DNA of 25,261 nt from Chara braunii (lineage: Eukaryota > Streptophyta > Charophyceae > Charales > Characeae): assembly GCA_003427395.1 (NCBI GenBank), contig BFEA01000176.1:2360626-2385886 (forward strand), read 5' to 3'. The notes beneath the pieces were generated by a model that had not been told where the DNA came from, ran no database searches, and saw nothing but the letters and a program-made list of their open reading frames with translations. Both the position numbers and the translations under genes were made by a program. This document shows positions 1-9,643 of the stretch, one piece after another (the stretch's first letter is position 1; every line of letters begins with the position of its first letter).

Positions 1-1033
1 TCTGCTTCCTTCTCGAATTGGCAGGTGTCGTTTTGAACTTCTCGTCCCCTGTACCGGTGACGTCAACAGCACGAGCGATCGCCTGCTGTTGACGCCTCCG
101 CCAGCGGAAAAGAACTTAGATCCCGCCATCTCTCCGAGACCCTAACCAAGAGAGAAAGAGGCGATGCGGAGCTGTTGTATGGAGGCTGCGTTGGTTTGGA
201 CGACAGAGAGCGCGGGGTCTGGCCCGTGTTCTTCCCTCACCTCCGATCGTCCCGGCGCGCTACCGACCTTCCCATCGCAGATGACGACAATGTTTACTGC
301 GATGCGGACGTGCGGCGTGCCCTGAGACGAACGGAGCAGATCTGTTGGCGTAACCCGACTCAGGCGTGTAATATAAGGGGAGACGGGTTTGTCCTGATTG
401 ATCGGTTTGCCTCCCCGACCCTGATATTGCCCTACACCAACTTGACGGTGCTACCCTGGTTGGCAGCCCACGCCACGTGGCAGCCGCGGTTCAATTGTCG
501 CTGGTGTCGCCAGGGAGTCTCTTGCTCCTGGCTACGGCTGGTCCTTGGGTACGAGGGAGCTGCGCATTTTCCCGAGCTCTCTCGTGGCGCGGGTACGCGA
601 CCCGCACAATTTCGAGCTTGGGTGCCGGCGGGCCATCCCGCCGTATCGCCTCCCACGTAGGAGGGTCCTCGCGGGCTCGACGAGTCCGACGCGGAGGCCT
701 GAAGGCCTCGAACCAACTACCTATACGACTAACCCAACGCAGCGCAACAAGGAACGGAGGTCTCCGCCCACCGCTGCCCTGACCTATTCCCCCTAGTGCT
801 TCTTTCCGTTCTGATTCACTACGGCCATTTCGGTTTGCGAGACTCCCTTTATCCCGCGAGGAGGCGCATTTTTCCCCTCAGAAGTCTACGGCGATGGTTC
901 AATTCCTTGGCAACCTCTGGCCCGAAACCAAGAGATCCCTGTTTCGATCGGGTGACTCCATCCCTACGGCCAAAAATCCTCGGCCACACCCCCAACAACT
1001 CTGATCGGCGCGCAAGGTCGCGCGGGGTGTGAG
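1..1033 (+). repeat. 5' LTR region of element 1 (left end and exact right end not defined)
   Basis: This stretch lies directly upstream of a primer-binding site and holds no convincing gene; the ORFs in it look like chance reading frames. A TATA-like box near 372 fits an LTR promoter. The right boundary should lie just before 1036, but no clear terminal CA is visible there. The 3' LTR is not in the window, so neither end can be fixed by comparison. The calling evidence is position, not sequence homology. Confidence 0.55.
372..378 (+). promoter_or_regulatory. Candidate TATA box in the LTR of element 1
   Basis: TATAAGG sits in a GC-rich neighbourhood about 660 bp before the primer-binding site. 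An LTR promoter would start RNA about 25-35 bp downstream, near 400-410. This is a motif match only. Confidence 0.35.
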
Positions 1034-1035
1034 GT

Positions 1036-1047
1036 TGGTATCAGAGC
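1036..1047 (+). other. Primer-binding site, initiator tRNA-Met
   Basis: TGGTATCAGAGC is complementary to the 3' end of plant initiator tRNA-Met including its CCA. It is the common primer site of plant Copia and many Gypsy elements. The match is 12 bases; the next base departs from the tRNA. It lies 163 bp before the gag ATG at 1199, as expected, and marks the right end of the LTR. Confidence 0.85.
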
Positions 1048-1198
1048 TGATTCGTTTCGGCTCCGAGGTCCCTCGGAAATACTGAACGCAATTTTTGTTA
1101 ATTTCGGAATTTTGAATAGGCTGGCGCCCAGGCGCCGTCGCCCCTTGAACGGAAATCAGGACGCAGCAAGGGGGCGGGGTCAAAAGCGGCCTAGCGCC

Positions 1199-2116
1199 AT
1201 GGCTGAACCTAGACAAGGGGAGGCTAATCATGAGGATATGGCTAACCCGCCTCTGTACTTAGTCCCTCCGTCGTCGGAGGTTCCGATCTTCACCGAGGAT
1301 GAAACGGATCCACGCACGTGGCTGGCCGCTCTGAAGGCTCAGGGGTGGTCGGCCCAGCTGCTTCGAGAACGAATCCCAGGAAGATTGGCGGGAACCGCCT
1401 TCGAATGGTATGGACAAAACCCCTATACCAATTGGGAAAATTTTTCACGATTGTTCCTGGGGCGTTTTGATCATATAGCACCAGGGCAGTGTCTGCGCTT
1501 AATAAAAGAATACACGCAGCAGCCCCGTGAGACCTTAGCTAGATATGCCGAGCGGTTTTCCTACTTGGCCGAACGCTCCGGGGCGGACGAAAAGATGGTG
1601 CGAACCGACTTTGTTAGGGGTTTGTCTGATTCTCGCTTGAGGAAAAAGATCCGCAAGAAATGCAACCCCATCGACAATTCCCTGACGGAGCTTATTAAGT
1701 ATGCTATCAGGTATGGTAAAGAGAACTACGATGTGGGACTAGATTCTGAATCAGATGAAGATGACCCTGGAGGCGTCCGACACAACAACTATTCGGCTGC
1801 GGCTCGGATGTTCGAAGAGCGTTTCAGGTTAGGACTACCTAAGCAGGGTACGGAACGAAGGGCCCCACCATCCTCAGTCCCCAAGCGCTCTCAACCTACG
1901 CCAAGGGGACGGGACGCGGACGATATATCCATGAAGGAGGTAGCCGCACAGTTAGTTTCGGCGGTGGCACCCTTAAGCGAATTCGTGCAAAGCCTGCAGA
2001 AGCAGCGAGCGACTATGGTCGCTGGCTCCGCTGCTGCACATCCCCCTGCTGCAGGGGCCGTCCAGACCATGTGATGTTACAATTGTAACCAACCGGGCCA
2101 CTTAGTGAAAGATTGT
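1199..2116 (+). pseudogene. gag: Gag of element 1, with CCHC zinc knuckle split off by a TGA
   Basis: Gag forms the particle and binds the element RNA. I chose the ATG at 1199 because it lies in a good context (gccATGG); the frame is open further upstream from 1112 but without an ATG. The Retrotrans_gag-like core lies about residues 45-165, with WYGQNPYTNWENFSRLFLGRF-type spacing, a tract with many acidic residues (SESDEDD) and a basic, proline-rich tail. The frame meets TGA at 2072-2074. The codons right after it encode CYNCNQPGHLVKDC (2075-2116), a CX2CX4HX4C knuckle, so Gag reads through a stop that is either decay or a recoding signal. Length to the TGA is 291 codons. The frame continues to a TAG near 2249, and protease lies in another frame. 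Confidence 0.85.
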
Positions 2117-2224
2117 CCGAAGCCTCGAGCCCAAGGGGGATCCGCGGGACAAATTCCGTTGGCTGCCCCTACCGCTGCAGGACAAGGTCGGGTAGCCACC
2201 GTTATGGACACTGGAGCGACGGAA

Positions 2225-3156
2225 TGGTGTCCCACGCGGCTGCTGAAATAGGAATGGATGAATACATGACGGCAACCATGCTTGAACCCGGAACCATTGG
2301 AGTGATAAGACACGTCCAACGGGTTACTGAGGAGAGCGATTTTGGGCCATGGAGACCCGGGTTCGAGGACTTTGCGACACCTGGTCCTGAGTACAAGGAC
2401 GGTCAGATGGACGTCCTGGATGCCATGAAGGCCTTAGATCTCCGCATCCCGGTGCCCATCCCTTACCTGCTGACCATTTCTGAGTCGGCCAATGAGAAAC
2501 TAATCGAGCGATGCATGAAAAAACGACGCCGGTTTGACGAACACCGAAAGGGCAAAAAGCTGGCCCTAAACGATCAACCAAAAGCCGTCGAGGCCCAACC
2601 ATCGACTTCGAAAACTCAAGAGTCGAACTGGATCAGGATGATCCAGTCCGCTGACCCTCCCTTGGAAAAACCTAAAGTATTCCTTCGGGCCTATCCGATA
2701 ACCTGGAAGAGCGTTAAGTGTGACTACGAGGTCTCGGGAAGCCCCTCGGCTGCCATCCTCGATTCCGGATCATCGATCGTGGCTATCTCGTGGGCTCTAA
2801 CCAAACGATTAGGTCGGGAGGGGCAAATCCAGCCCCTCCGACCCGATGAACTGTATGTGTCAGCTATGGAGGACAATATTCATTGCAAGGGGCGAATCAC
2901 GAACGTGCCCATACGGGTTGGATGGGTGCATTGTCTCTGTGATGCAATTGTATTGGACGTGCAAGCGTATGACGTGCTCCTAGGAATTCCGTGGCAGGCG
3001 GCGGTTGGAGCTCGAATGCACTTTGACAGTGCGAAAGTGGTGCTAACATCGGCCCACCCCAAACCTCAAACGATACCGATGCGGTTAGATGTACGTGTAC
3101 GGTCGCAACCCGCTCCTCGCATTTCCACTGAAGTTCACCAAGTTAATATGATCTGA
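2225..3156 (+). pseudogene. Retroviral-type aspartic protease region of element 1
   Basis: The protease would cut the Gag-Pol polyprotein. The active-site signature is LDSGSS with D-S-G-S at 2761-2772, followed by hydrophobic AIS. A second hallmark, DVLLGIPW, lies about 2968-2991 and matches the flap-distal (I/L)LG(M/R)xW motif of Ty3/gypsy proteases. About 180 residues of linker precede the fold, including IPVPIPYLLTIS, a segment I associate with fungal and algal gypsy pol. The reading frame (frame 1) differs from gag (frame 2), so a frameshift falls near 2215-2245, either programmed or from decay. The frame ends at TGA 3154-3156, after which the same frame is open again. Confidence 0.75.
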
Positions 3157-3861
3157 CGGTTAGTTTCGAGCGAAAGTGGATCCCCAGCCGAGACCCAGGG
3201 GTTGGACAAACCTAACCGCTATCCGATCCAAGTTCAGGACCGGTGGCGTTTGCTTTCGAGGCCTTCCCCTTTCGATACTCGAAGTGGGTCTAGGTGGTCC
3301 CAGGCGTACTCCTCTACCCTTAAGGGTGAGCCATTGTTGCAGGTGTCCCGAATAACTGACCTTTCGGAACCCCCTGCGACCCTCTATCTCCAAACGGACC
3401 CCCTCCCTGAACGCTTTACGGAGCTGCGAGGACTGTGTGATCTGTCTTTCAATCCGCCGCGACCCTTGCTGACCAATGCAAAGGTCGCGTCTCTTCTGAA
3501 AGAAGGGGTGTCGTTTCAACCCACGTCCTCGGCAAACCGATGGGGATCGACATAACTTTCCCAGGCCTTTTCGGTAGAACCTTCGACCGAAATCGAACCG
3601 GAAGACGGTGGCGAAAAAGACCCAATCAGCCAAGCGGACAGTCAACTTATCGCAACCGTACTCTCGATGAAAACCGACAACTCCCTGTTCGGCGCTTCAC
3701 CAGAGGAAGGTGTGTTGGTACCTACAGTTACAACGATGGTTTCCTTTCCCAGAGGAACCGTCGATATTCAGTTACCGGTCCATGTGCCTGACGAGTACCG
3801 GCGCCTCTCGCTGGCAGTAATACGGGCGTACCCCGAGGCGGTCAGTACCCACGATCACGAT
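3157..3861 (+). pseudogene. Protease to RT linker of element 1
   Basis: The pol frame continues after TGA 3154 and is broken once more by TAA at 3553-3555. The predicted peptide is proline, serine and threonine rich with no motif I recognise. The last part, from about 3780, is PVHVPDEYRRLS followed by an acidic/hydrophobic segment that leads into the N-terminal RT motif. I read it as spacer in Pol, not as a separate gene. Confidence 0.5.
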
Positions 3862-4700
3862 ATCGGACTGACGCACCTGATTCAACATGCTATAGATATT
3901 GGGGATCACGTCCCGATACACTGTCGACCATACCGCTACTCCCTGAAGGAAAGATAGCTGGCTCTGGAAAGGGTACGGGAGTTCGAGCAATTGGGATGGG
4001 TTGAACCCTCCCTCGGACCCTGGTCCTTTCCCGTGGTCCTTGTGCCGAAACGAAACGGATCGGTCCGTGTGTGCATTGACTACCGAAAGCTAAACGCTAT
4101 TACCACCAAGGATGTTTACCCGCTGCCTCGGATCGATGATTTGCTGGATGCCATCGAATCCACTCGAGTCTTCTCGAAGTTCGATATTCGACATGGTTTT
4201 CACCATGTCGCGGTCCGACCGGAAGACCGGCCCAAAACCGCTTTTGTCTTACTCGAGGGCACGTGGCAATGGATCCGATGCCCCATGAGGATATGCAACG
4301 CCCGCGCGACCTTTCAGCGGGCCATGAACATGGCCTTCGCCGAGTTCGTTAACAAAACCCGGTTGACGCATCCCCTGATCAATTTCTGTGCGATTGTGTA
4401 TATGGATGATATTTTGGTTTTTTCTAAAACACATGAGTACCATGTGGAACACGTTGAGTGGGTTTTGCATGCACTGAAGGATGCGGGGTTTAAAGTGGCT
4501 TTGGAGAAAAGCGAGTTCTTTCTGTCTGAAATCTAATTCTTGGGATACATCGTCACGACCGACGGACCGAAGCCGGACCCGAGGAAGGTGGCAACGGTAC
4601 AAGAAGCCCCAGCTCCGGTCACGCTTACTCAGGTTCGAGCCTTCCTAGGGCTGGCGTCCTACTACCGGCATTTCATCCAGGGGTTCGCCGGCGTGGCAAA
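3862..4700 (+). pseudogene. Reverse transcriptase of element 1
   Basis: It copies element RNA into DNA. Family motifs appear in order: HAIDIGDHVPIHCRPYRYS (about 3895-3945), VLVPKRNGSVRVCIDYRKLN (about 4039-4100), PLPRIDDLL, FDIRHGFHHV (catalytic Asp region), a degenerate LPFG-type box reading CPMRICNARATFQRAMN, and the catalytic IVYMDDILVFS with YMDD at 4399-4410. The thumb/connection start FLGYIVT and AFLGLASYYRHFI follow. In-frame TAG (3955) and TAA (4534) and a one-base frameshift near 4700 break it. The order of motifs and the YMDD make the family certain, but the Gly replaced by Arg in the CPMR box suggests loss of function. Confidence 0.9.
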
Positions 4701-5305
4701 GCCTAACGAATGTATTGAAGAAGGAAGAGCAGCTGATCTGGACGCCGGAATGTGAGGAGGTTTTTCGGGCGCTAAAAAAGGCCCTGACAACGGCGCCCAT
4801 CCTGGCCAGACCTGATCCGACCAAACCATTCGCCTTGCATACGGATTGGCAGCAGCAGGCGATGTCAGCAGTCCTGACTCAGCAAGGAGCATACGACAAA
4901 GAGCGAGTCATCGAGTACGCATCGAAGACCCTGAGCCGAGCGCAGTCCAACTATGAAGCGTGCAAAGGCGAATGTTTGGCGGTGGTGTGGGGGATTCAGC
5001 ATTTCCGACCGTACCTCTGCGACCATAAATTCGTGCTCGTGACAGATCACCAGCCGTTGTTGTCGTTGCGCAACAACACGGATTACACTGGAACACTGGG
5101 GAGGTGGGCGGTGCGCCTGCAGGACTATGACTTCGACATCCGTCACCGCTCCACTCGACAGCACGGAAATGCAAATGGTTTGACGCGCCTCCAGCCGCCC
5201 AACAAGTGTCCCGCCCAAGAGCGACTCATTCCGTGGAAGCCAGAGCTAGCCCCGACGGAACCACGCTATGGGGAACTGCACGTGCTGCAACAAAACACTG
5301 CATAA
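4701..5305 (+). pseudogene. RNase H of element 1, last catalytic Asp replaced
   Basis: It removes the RNA strand of the RNA-DNA hybrid. The frame moves from 1 to 2 near 4700. Visible landmarks are FALHTDWQQQAMSAVLTQ (first Asp), NYEACKGECLAVVWGIQHF (Glu), FVLVTDHQPLL (second Asp) and IRHRSTRQHGNANGLTRL. In the last block gypsy elements usually read ADxLSR. Here it is ANGLTR, so the fourth acidic residue is Asn. This could be a G-to-A change. The frame ends at TAA 5303-5305, after a proline-rich tail. Confidence 0.85.
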
Positions 5306-5400
5306 ATCCGAGATGGAGATCTCGCTAGAGATTGCAACTGCCGCCTCCTCGCCTTCGTCTAGATCTCCTATCTATTCCCAACTCCTCCTCCTCCCTCTCG

Positions 5401-5582
5401 GGGTCACGTCCGGATCCTTGTTTCTTCTGCACCTTACCTATGATCCTGGATCGGGAAGGGTCACATCCGGGAGGGCCTAGTTTTTTTCGTGGGTGCAATG
5501 TAGCCAGTGTAGAATCGTTCAGTCCCATGGACACTGCATTAGATACCGGAGTGAAAAGAAATGGGTCTGTCCCAACTGTAGA
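5401..5582 (+). pseudogene. PHD-finger-like C4HC3 zinc module between RNase H and integrase
   Basis: PHD fingers read histone H3 tails. In frame 3, the block from 5490 gives WVQCSQCRIVQSHGHC and then KKWVCPNC. The spacing is C-X2-C (5499, 5508), X5, His (5526), X2, Cys (5535), X10, C-X2-C (5568, 5577), with Trp two residues before the last pair. That is the second half of a PHD finger. The first C-X2-C pair, DPCFFC (5419-5430), lies in frame 1. A seven-T run at 5481-5487 sits between them, where a one-base slip would join the halves. Total length fits about 54 residues. The linker 5306-5400 is Ser/Leu/Pro rich. No other zinc family fits the spacing as well, though a RING-like relative cannot be excluded. 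Confidence 0.65.
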
Positions 5583-6031
5583 ACGGACCACGCCCCTACC
5601 GAGAAACGGTATCTAGACGCTCGGACGACCGACGGATTTTTGCCAAGTGTCCGCCGTGCGGAAGTCTGGACGGATCTTCTGTTACTGAGAAGACTGATAG
5701 GCGATCCGCTGGCAAAACTTACTAAAGCCGAACGACGGCGAGTCACGGAACGGGCGCATGATTACTGTTGGCAGGAATCGACCATACAGAAGCGAAAGGA
5801 CGATGATGATGGAGGGTCTAGCTGGCTGACGGTTCCGCACCCTCTCGCGAGGTTCGATTGGACCCGAGCAGCCCATGAAGAGGATGTGGTCCACTTCGCG
5901 GTCAAATACATGGAAAAAAACATCGAAAAGAATGGATGGTACTGGTCGGGAATTCGGGAAGATGTGAAATACATTGTCCAGAATTGCCCAGCCTGTGCGG
6001 CTGACAAGGCGCCGGTACAAATGCCCCGGAC
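5583..6031 (+). pseudogene. Integrase N-terminal HHCC domain of element 1, truncated by insertion
   Basis: The zinc-binding region shows His at 5874 and 5892, GWYWSGIREDVKYIVQNCPAC, and C-X2-C at 5985 and 5994, in the same frame as the PHD-like block. The preceding segment, RRRVTERAHDYCWQEST, matches the helical lead-in seen before HHCC in Ty3/gypsy integrases. The catalytic core with D-D-E is absent: the reading frame enters the LTR of element 2 at 6032 and ends by chance at 6107. The remaining core should lie beyond the window. Confidence 0.8.
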
Positions 6032-8702
6032 TGGTATGGTACAAGGGTATTCCCGGAGTTGGTACCAGTATCGCTGCCGCGGAGCGAGTTCGGATAACCA
6101 GGCCTAAACTCCTACCGTACTCTGAAGCCAGCCTGCGGCGACAAAGAGGCCCTGGTTCTCAACTGCTGGGGCAAGTCACAGTCCAGGGCGGATATAGGGA
6201 GAGACCGAGAAGTGAAGGGGAGAGTTATTCCACCCATGCAAGGCGTGCGCCGCGGATCTGCGCATTCGAACGGAACGGTTGAGACTGCATGTGGAGAGGG
6301 GATCAGGGAGACGTGCGACGTGTGCACAGCGGGTTTTGGGCAGTTGAGGATTGCTGATATGGCTCGCTCAGCTCACGTTGCGTGCGCGAGCGGAAGAGGA
6401 GGTTCGGGCGCTTGAGGACAGTAACGAAGGGCACAACGGGGCACTGGTGACGAGGTCAGGGATACCTGCAGGGGAGGATATCAGCCACGTCCATTGGAAG
6501 AGAGCGCGGACTGACGCACCAAATTCGGCAAGCTCCTCTCGCTCGACACTGCGTTATAACCTGATGCAGAGGCGGGACGAGCGGAGTGGCGCACAAGGCC
6601 AAGATTCTGAAAGCAGAGGAGGGAGCAAGGGAGCGCAATGTGCTCAACGTTGAACGCGGAAGGAGAAGGTCTCGACGCCTATCTAGCGCGCTGGAACGGA
6701 GGAGGACGACGTACGCGTGAGGGACACACTACACTTCGGGAGCGAACCTACGGGTTACAGGCAGAACAGGAGTTGCCAACTCGGTCGCCCCTCTGCTGCA
6801 AGCGGGCGGGAGGATGACGGTTAAAACAGGCGAACCGAGGCGACGAGTCGTTGTGCCTGTNCAGGCAAGTGAGACTGGAAGAAAAGAAGTCGTCAGCTAC
6901 ATGGCGAGAGGAAAGNAAGTTGACCATTTCATCATACACCTGGCCAGTTTCTTCCAAGCTGATCGGCAGTCAACCGCATGACGNAAAGAAAGTAAGTTGG
7001 CTATCTCTGCGTATGCCTGGACGAGTCACAACTAAGCCCAAAAGGTGTTACCTCCATGAGGAAAGAGTAATTGTACGTTCTTGGGATGCCTCCATAACCT
7101 GTGAGCGAGTAGTGGGAAAGTGCCCTGTGCGTAGCCATCGCAAACGACGAGAGCCGAGAGACCAATCGAAGAGAGGGGGGGGGGGAAGGCGCATCCCATC
7201 TCTGAAGGTTGACTGAGTATCCCTAGGAGGAGTGGCTACTGATCGAGTTTTTCTCCAATCAATCGCTTTGCTCTGATGATGGACTGCTCGGGGTGCTCTG
7301 ACAGATAAAGAGATCCACGGGCAGGCGCAACGGGCCAGCCTGCAGCAAAGACCAAGGGAAAATATCTCTCAAAGCGAAAAGAGAGATGGGGAGGAGAGCC
7401 TAACTAAATCACCCAGATTTTCACATGACATAGGGACTACTGATTGTGGTATTCCTAGTCCACTTCTTTGACAGGTTTGTTTTAGCGGTTAATTAAGGCT
7501 GATCGTTTCCCGCGTCTGAGTGTGCGGTGAGTAGCGGTGAGAGGAGATTACAGTGTGAATCGCTGCAAAGATTGAGTTAATTGGCAAACTGATTGGGTAA
7601 TCAGAGATCAAACTTACCGTCCGTGAGATCTCACGGACCAAAAATGAGAGGCGAGATGTCTTCCTTCGTGCCCCTACCTCATTGGTGATATTCCCTCTTT
7701 TCAACTGTTACAATCCCTTCTGTTTGCAGCAATAACAATAGGCATGTGTTAACCGTCCTGTCCTAATGCCAGAAGCCAGAAGCAACAGACGCGCCTGAGC
7801 ACACTATGTTGGTTTCACATTCTTTCCCGTTTTCGTTCGTCTATCGTTACTCTCATGGTTATTTTGTTCTCAGTTCCATGCGCAGGCCCGGGGGAAACGA
7901 CTAAGTGATAAGCCAACAAAAGGGCGCAGTAAGACTCTATAATTGCATGATTGCCCAGTTGGGCTTGTTTAGCACTGAGCTGTATCTGTGAATCAGAGAA
8001 GGGCCGCCAGTCCAAAAGTTCCATTGAACACCAGCGCGTGTGGGCGCATCCTCTAGAACGGAACAGGGGGCTACGAAAGCGAAGGGCGCTTTCTAAAGTT
8101 GACTGCGATAATCGCGAGGTGAATTTGGTTACTTCTCAGTTGACAAAAAAAAAAAAAACTCGCCGCTTTACGATTGTGCCGAGTTACCAGTTATCTGTGA
8201 AGCGTGTTGCCATGTGGACTTGGCCACTCGTCTGTTAACTGTGAAGATTAGCTGCTTTACAATTTCGTTGATTTATCAGTTTATTGTAAAACTTGTTGTT
8301 ATGCGAACCTGGCCACTCGTCTGTCAACTGTGAAGATTCGCTGCTTTATAATTTCGTTGATTTATCAGTTTACTGTAAAAACTTGCTGTTATGCGAACTT
8401 GGCCACTCGTCTGTTGACTGTAAAAACTCGTTGCTTTGTGATTCTGTTGAATAACCAGTTAACTGCCGTACTCGCTGCTATGCGAGCTTCTCTATTCACC
8501 TGTTGATTACGAGACTCACCGCGGAGTAAGCTCCCAGAAATTAAAAAAAAAAGGAAAAAAATAAACCAGGGTGCGTGACAAAATACTCGAGGTCCAAACC
8601 TTGCCGGTCGCCAAGGACCTCGGAAGCGGGCGCGGCGGGCGACAGACGTCGTTGCTCTTCGCTTCGGCGAACGGTAGGCGCCCCTTCCCGGGTATCCCCA
8701 CA
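6032..8702 (+). repeat. 5' LTR of element 2, about 2.67 kb
   Basis: The left end, TGGTATGG, is set by where identity with the copy at 24659 begins and where the element 1 integrase is cut. The right end (about 8700-8702, ending CCACA) is placed just before the tRNA-Asp primer site. No gene is convincing inside. It contains an 11-G run near 7175, a 14-A run at 8145, a 90-bp repeat array (8126-8521), AATAAA at 8560 and three ambiguous bases (6861, 6916, 6984). The first bases form a short inverted repeat: ACTGGTA at 6030-6036 pairs with TACCAGT at 6063-6069. Confidence 0.8.
8126..8521 (+). repeat. Degenerate tandem repeat, about 90-bp unit, in the LTR
   Basis: The phrase TGGCCACTCGTCTGT recurs at 8221, 8310 and 8400, with the rest of each unit (GCTTT.TAATTTCGTTGATTTATCAG, then TTGTTATGCGAA) conserved. 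The unit before 8221 and the partial one after about 8487 are more diverged. Spacings are 89 and 90 bp. Repeated units near the right end of an LTR may alter promoter strength or the R/U5 region. Confidence 0.85.
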
Positions 8703-8706
8703 ACTT

Positions 8707-8724
8707 TGGCGCCGTTGCCGGGGA
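8707..8724 (+). other. Primer-binding site, tRNA-Asp
   Basis: TGGCGCCGTTGCCGGGGA is complementary to the 3' end of eukaryotic tRNA-Asp(GUC) with CCA. It is a primer site used by plant Gypsy elements of the Athila and Tat groups. It lies 4 bases after the inferred LTR end, preceded by ACTT. The length of the match makes a chance origin unlikely. Confidence 0.92.
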
Positions 8725-9361
8725 GGGGAACTGCACCCCCAAGGCCGCGGCCTTACCCAATCAACGGGGGTGCCCTGGCTAATTAGCTGGGAGTTAGTTA
8801 GATCCGAATACCTTGATTAGTTGATTTTTACTAATTTTTATTAATTTTGAATTTCGTTTTTTTTAAATATCTCCTTATCCGCGCAATTTCACGCAAACTT
8901 TGTCGGGAACAAAGTTTGTCCTCACAACGAGACAATTTTTTTGACACGTTTCCTGAAAAAGTATAACTGTTGAGTTTTGAGGAAATCAAATTTACTTAAT
9001 TTTCTATTTATTAATTGGAAATTTTTAGTTTTCCTTTTTTTAATTTTTTCGGGAAATTGGTTCATTTTTTAGAGATAACTTCTTCGACAAAAGTTGTTCA
9101 AATTATTTTTCCCGTCATTTTGATACCCTGGACGGGACGAACGGGGTTAGTGAGGGGTAAAAACAACGAGTAACAGCGAAGAAAGTAAACGAAAATTAAA
9201 AAGAAATATTTATTTTCTTCAGAATTTTGTGTAAAATAGGAAAAAGAGGATTAAGAGAAAGTAATACGTCAAAGTTTTTGCAAATATCGAGAGGAGTTGA
9301 CGGAGAAATTTTGGAACAATGCGTGTGCTGGAAGAGAGCGTGCGGTTGCGCGCAAAGCTCC

Positions 9362-9434
9362 AAAACCCTAGTTAGTTAAACCCTAATTAGGGGAAAACCC
9401 TAGTTAGGAGAAGTTTTATCTAGGGTTTTAGGGT
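9362..9434. promoter_or_regulatory. Cluster of telomere-box motifs in both orientations
   Basis: AAACCCTA occurs three times and is followed by TAGGGTTTTAGGGTT, so forward and reverse copies face one another and could fold into a hairpin. AAACCCTA is the plant telomere repeat unit and also the telo-box found in plant promoters and 5' leaders. The units are separated by TTAGTT-type spacers, so it is not a true telomere array. Confidence 0.6.
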
Positions 9435-9643
9435 TGGATAACAACCTCGAGGAGCAGCTAAAAAGTCGGATCGAAATATATCTGAACTATTTTGCTTTTT
9501 TTTCTTTCTCGGCATTTTCTTATTATTAATTGAAAGAAAATACTTACAATATCGAAAACGAATTAATTAAATTTTGTTATATTTCGGTAAAAATTCGCCC
9601 ATTGTTTCTTTTGGGCGGTTGCGCTAGGGGCGACAGTCCCGAA

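Larger units (their letters stand above)
1..6031 (+). mobile_element. Element 1: Ty3/gypsy LTR retrotransposon, 5' part, interrupted
   Basis: The order is LTR/leader, iMet primer-binding site, gag with zinc knuckle, aspartic protease, RT, RNase H, PHD-like finger and integrase zinc domain. Integrase after RNase H is the Ty3/gypsy order. The coding series stops at 6031, where the sequence changes into a segment repeated at 24659, so a second element has inserted here. The missing integrase core and 3' LTR would be expected beyond the right edge, after the 3' LTR of element 2. Stops at 2072, 3154, 3553, 3955 and 4534 and at least three frameshifts make it a decayed copy. Confidence 0.85.

Noticed and set aside
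175-1032. Several overlapping ORFs in the LTR of element 1
   Set aside because: They overlap in different frames on both strands, show no domain and lie upstream of the primer site.
2201-2221. A second protease active site, MDTGAT, in the gag frame after the knuckle
   Set aside because: The frame ends soon after at TAG near 2249, and the LDSGSS plus DVLLGIPW pair downstream fits a full protease much better. Chance match, or an older frame relic.
2072-4536. A variant genetic code (TAA and TAG read as Gln, as in some green algae) to explain in-frame stops
   Set aside because: TGA stops occur as well, frameshifts are common, and several stops do not sit at positions where Gln is expected. Decay explains all of it.
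6032-7216. ORFs in the start of the LTR of element 2, for example 6851-7216
   Set aside because: Composition-driven open frames in noncoding LTR, one with N-derived unknown residues; no motif.
8126-8521. A CRISPR-like array
   Set aside because: Units are contiguous and diverged with no unique spacers, in a eukaryotic LTR.
9362-9434. A true interstitial telomere array
   Set aside because: Units are not contiguous and are mixed with TTAGTT-type spacers, so this is a telo-box cluster.
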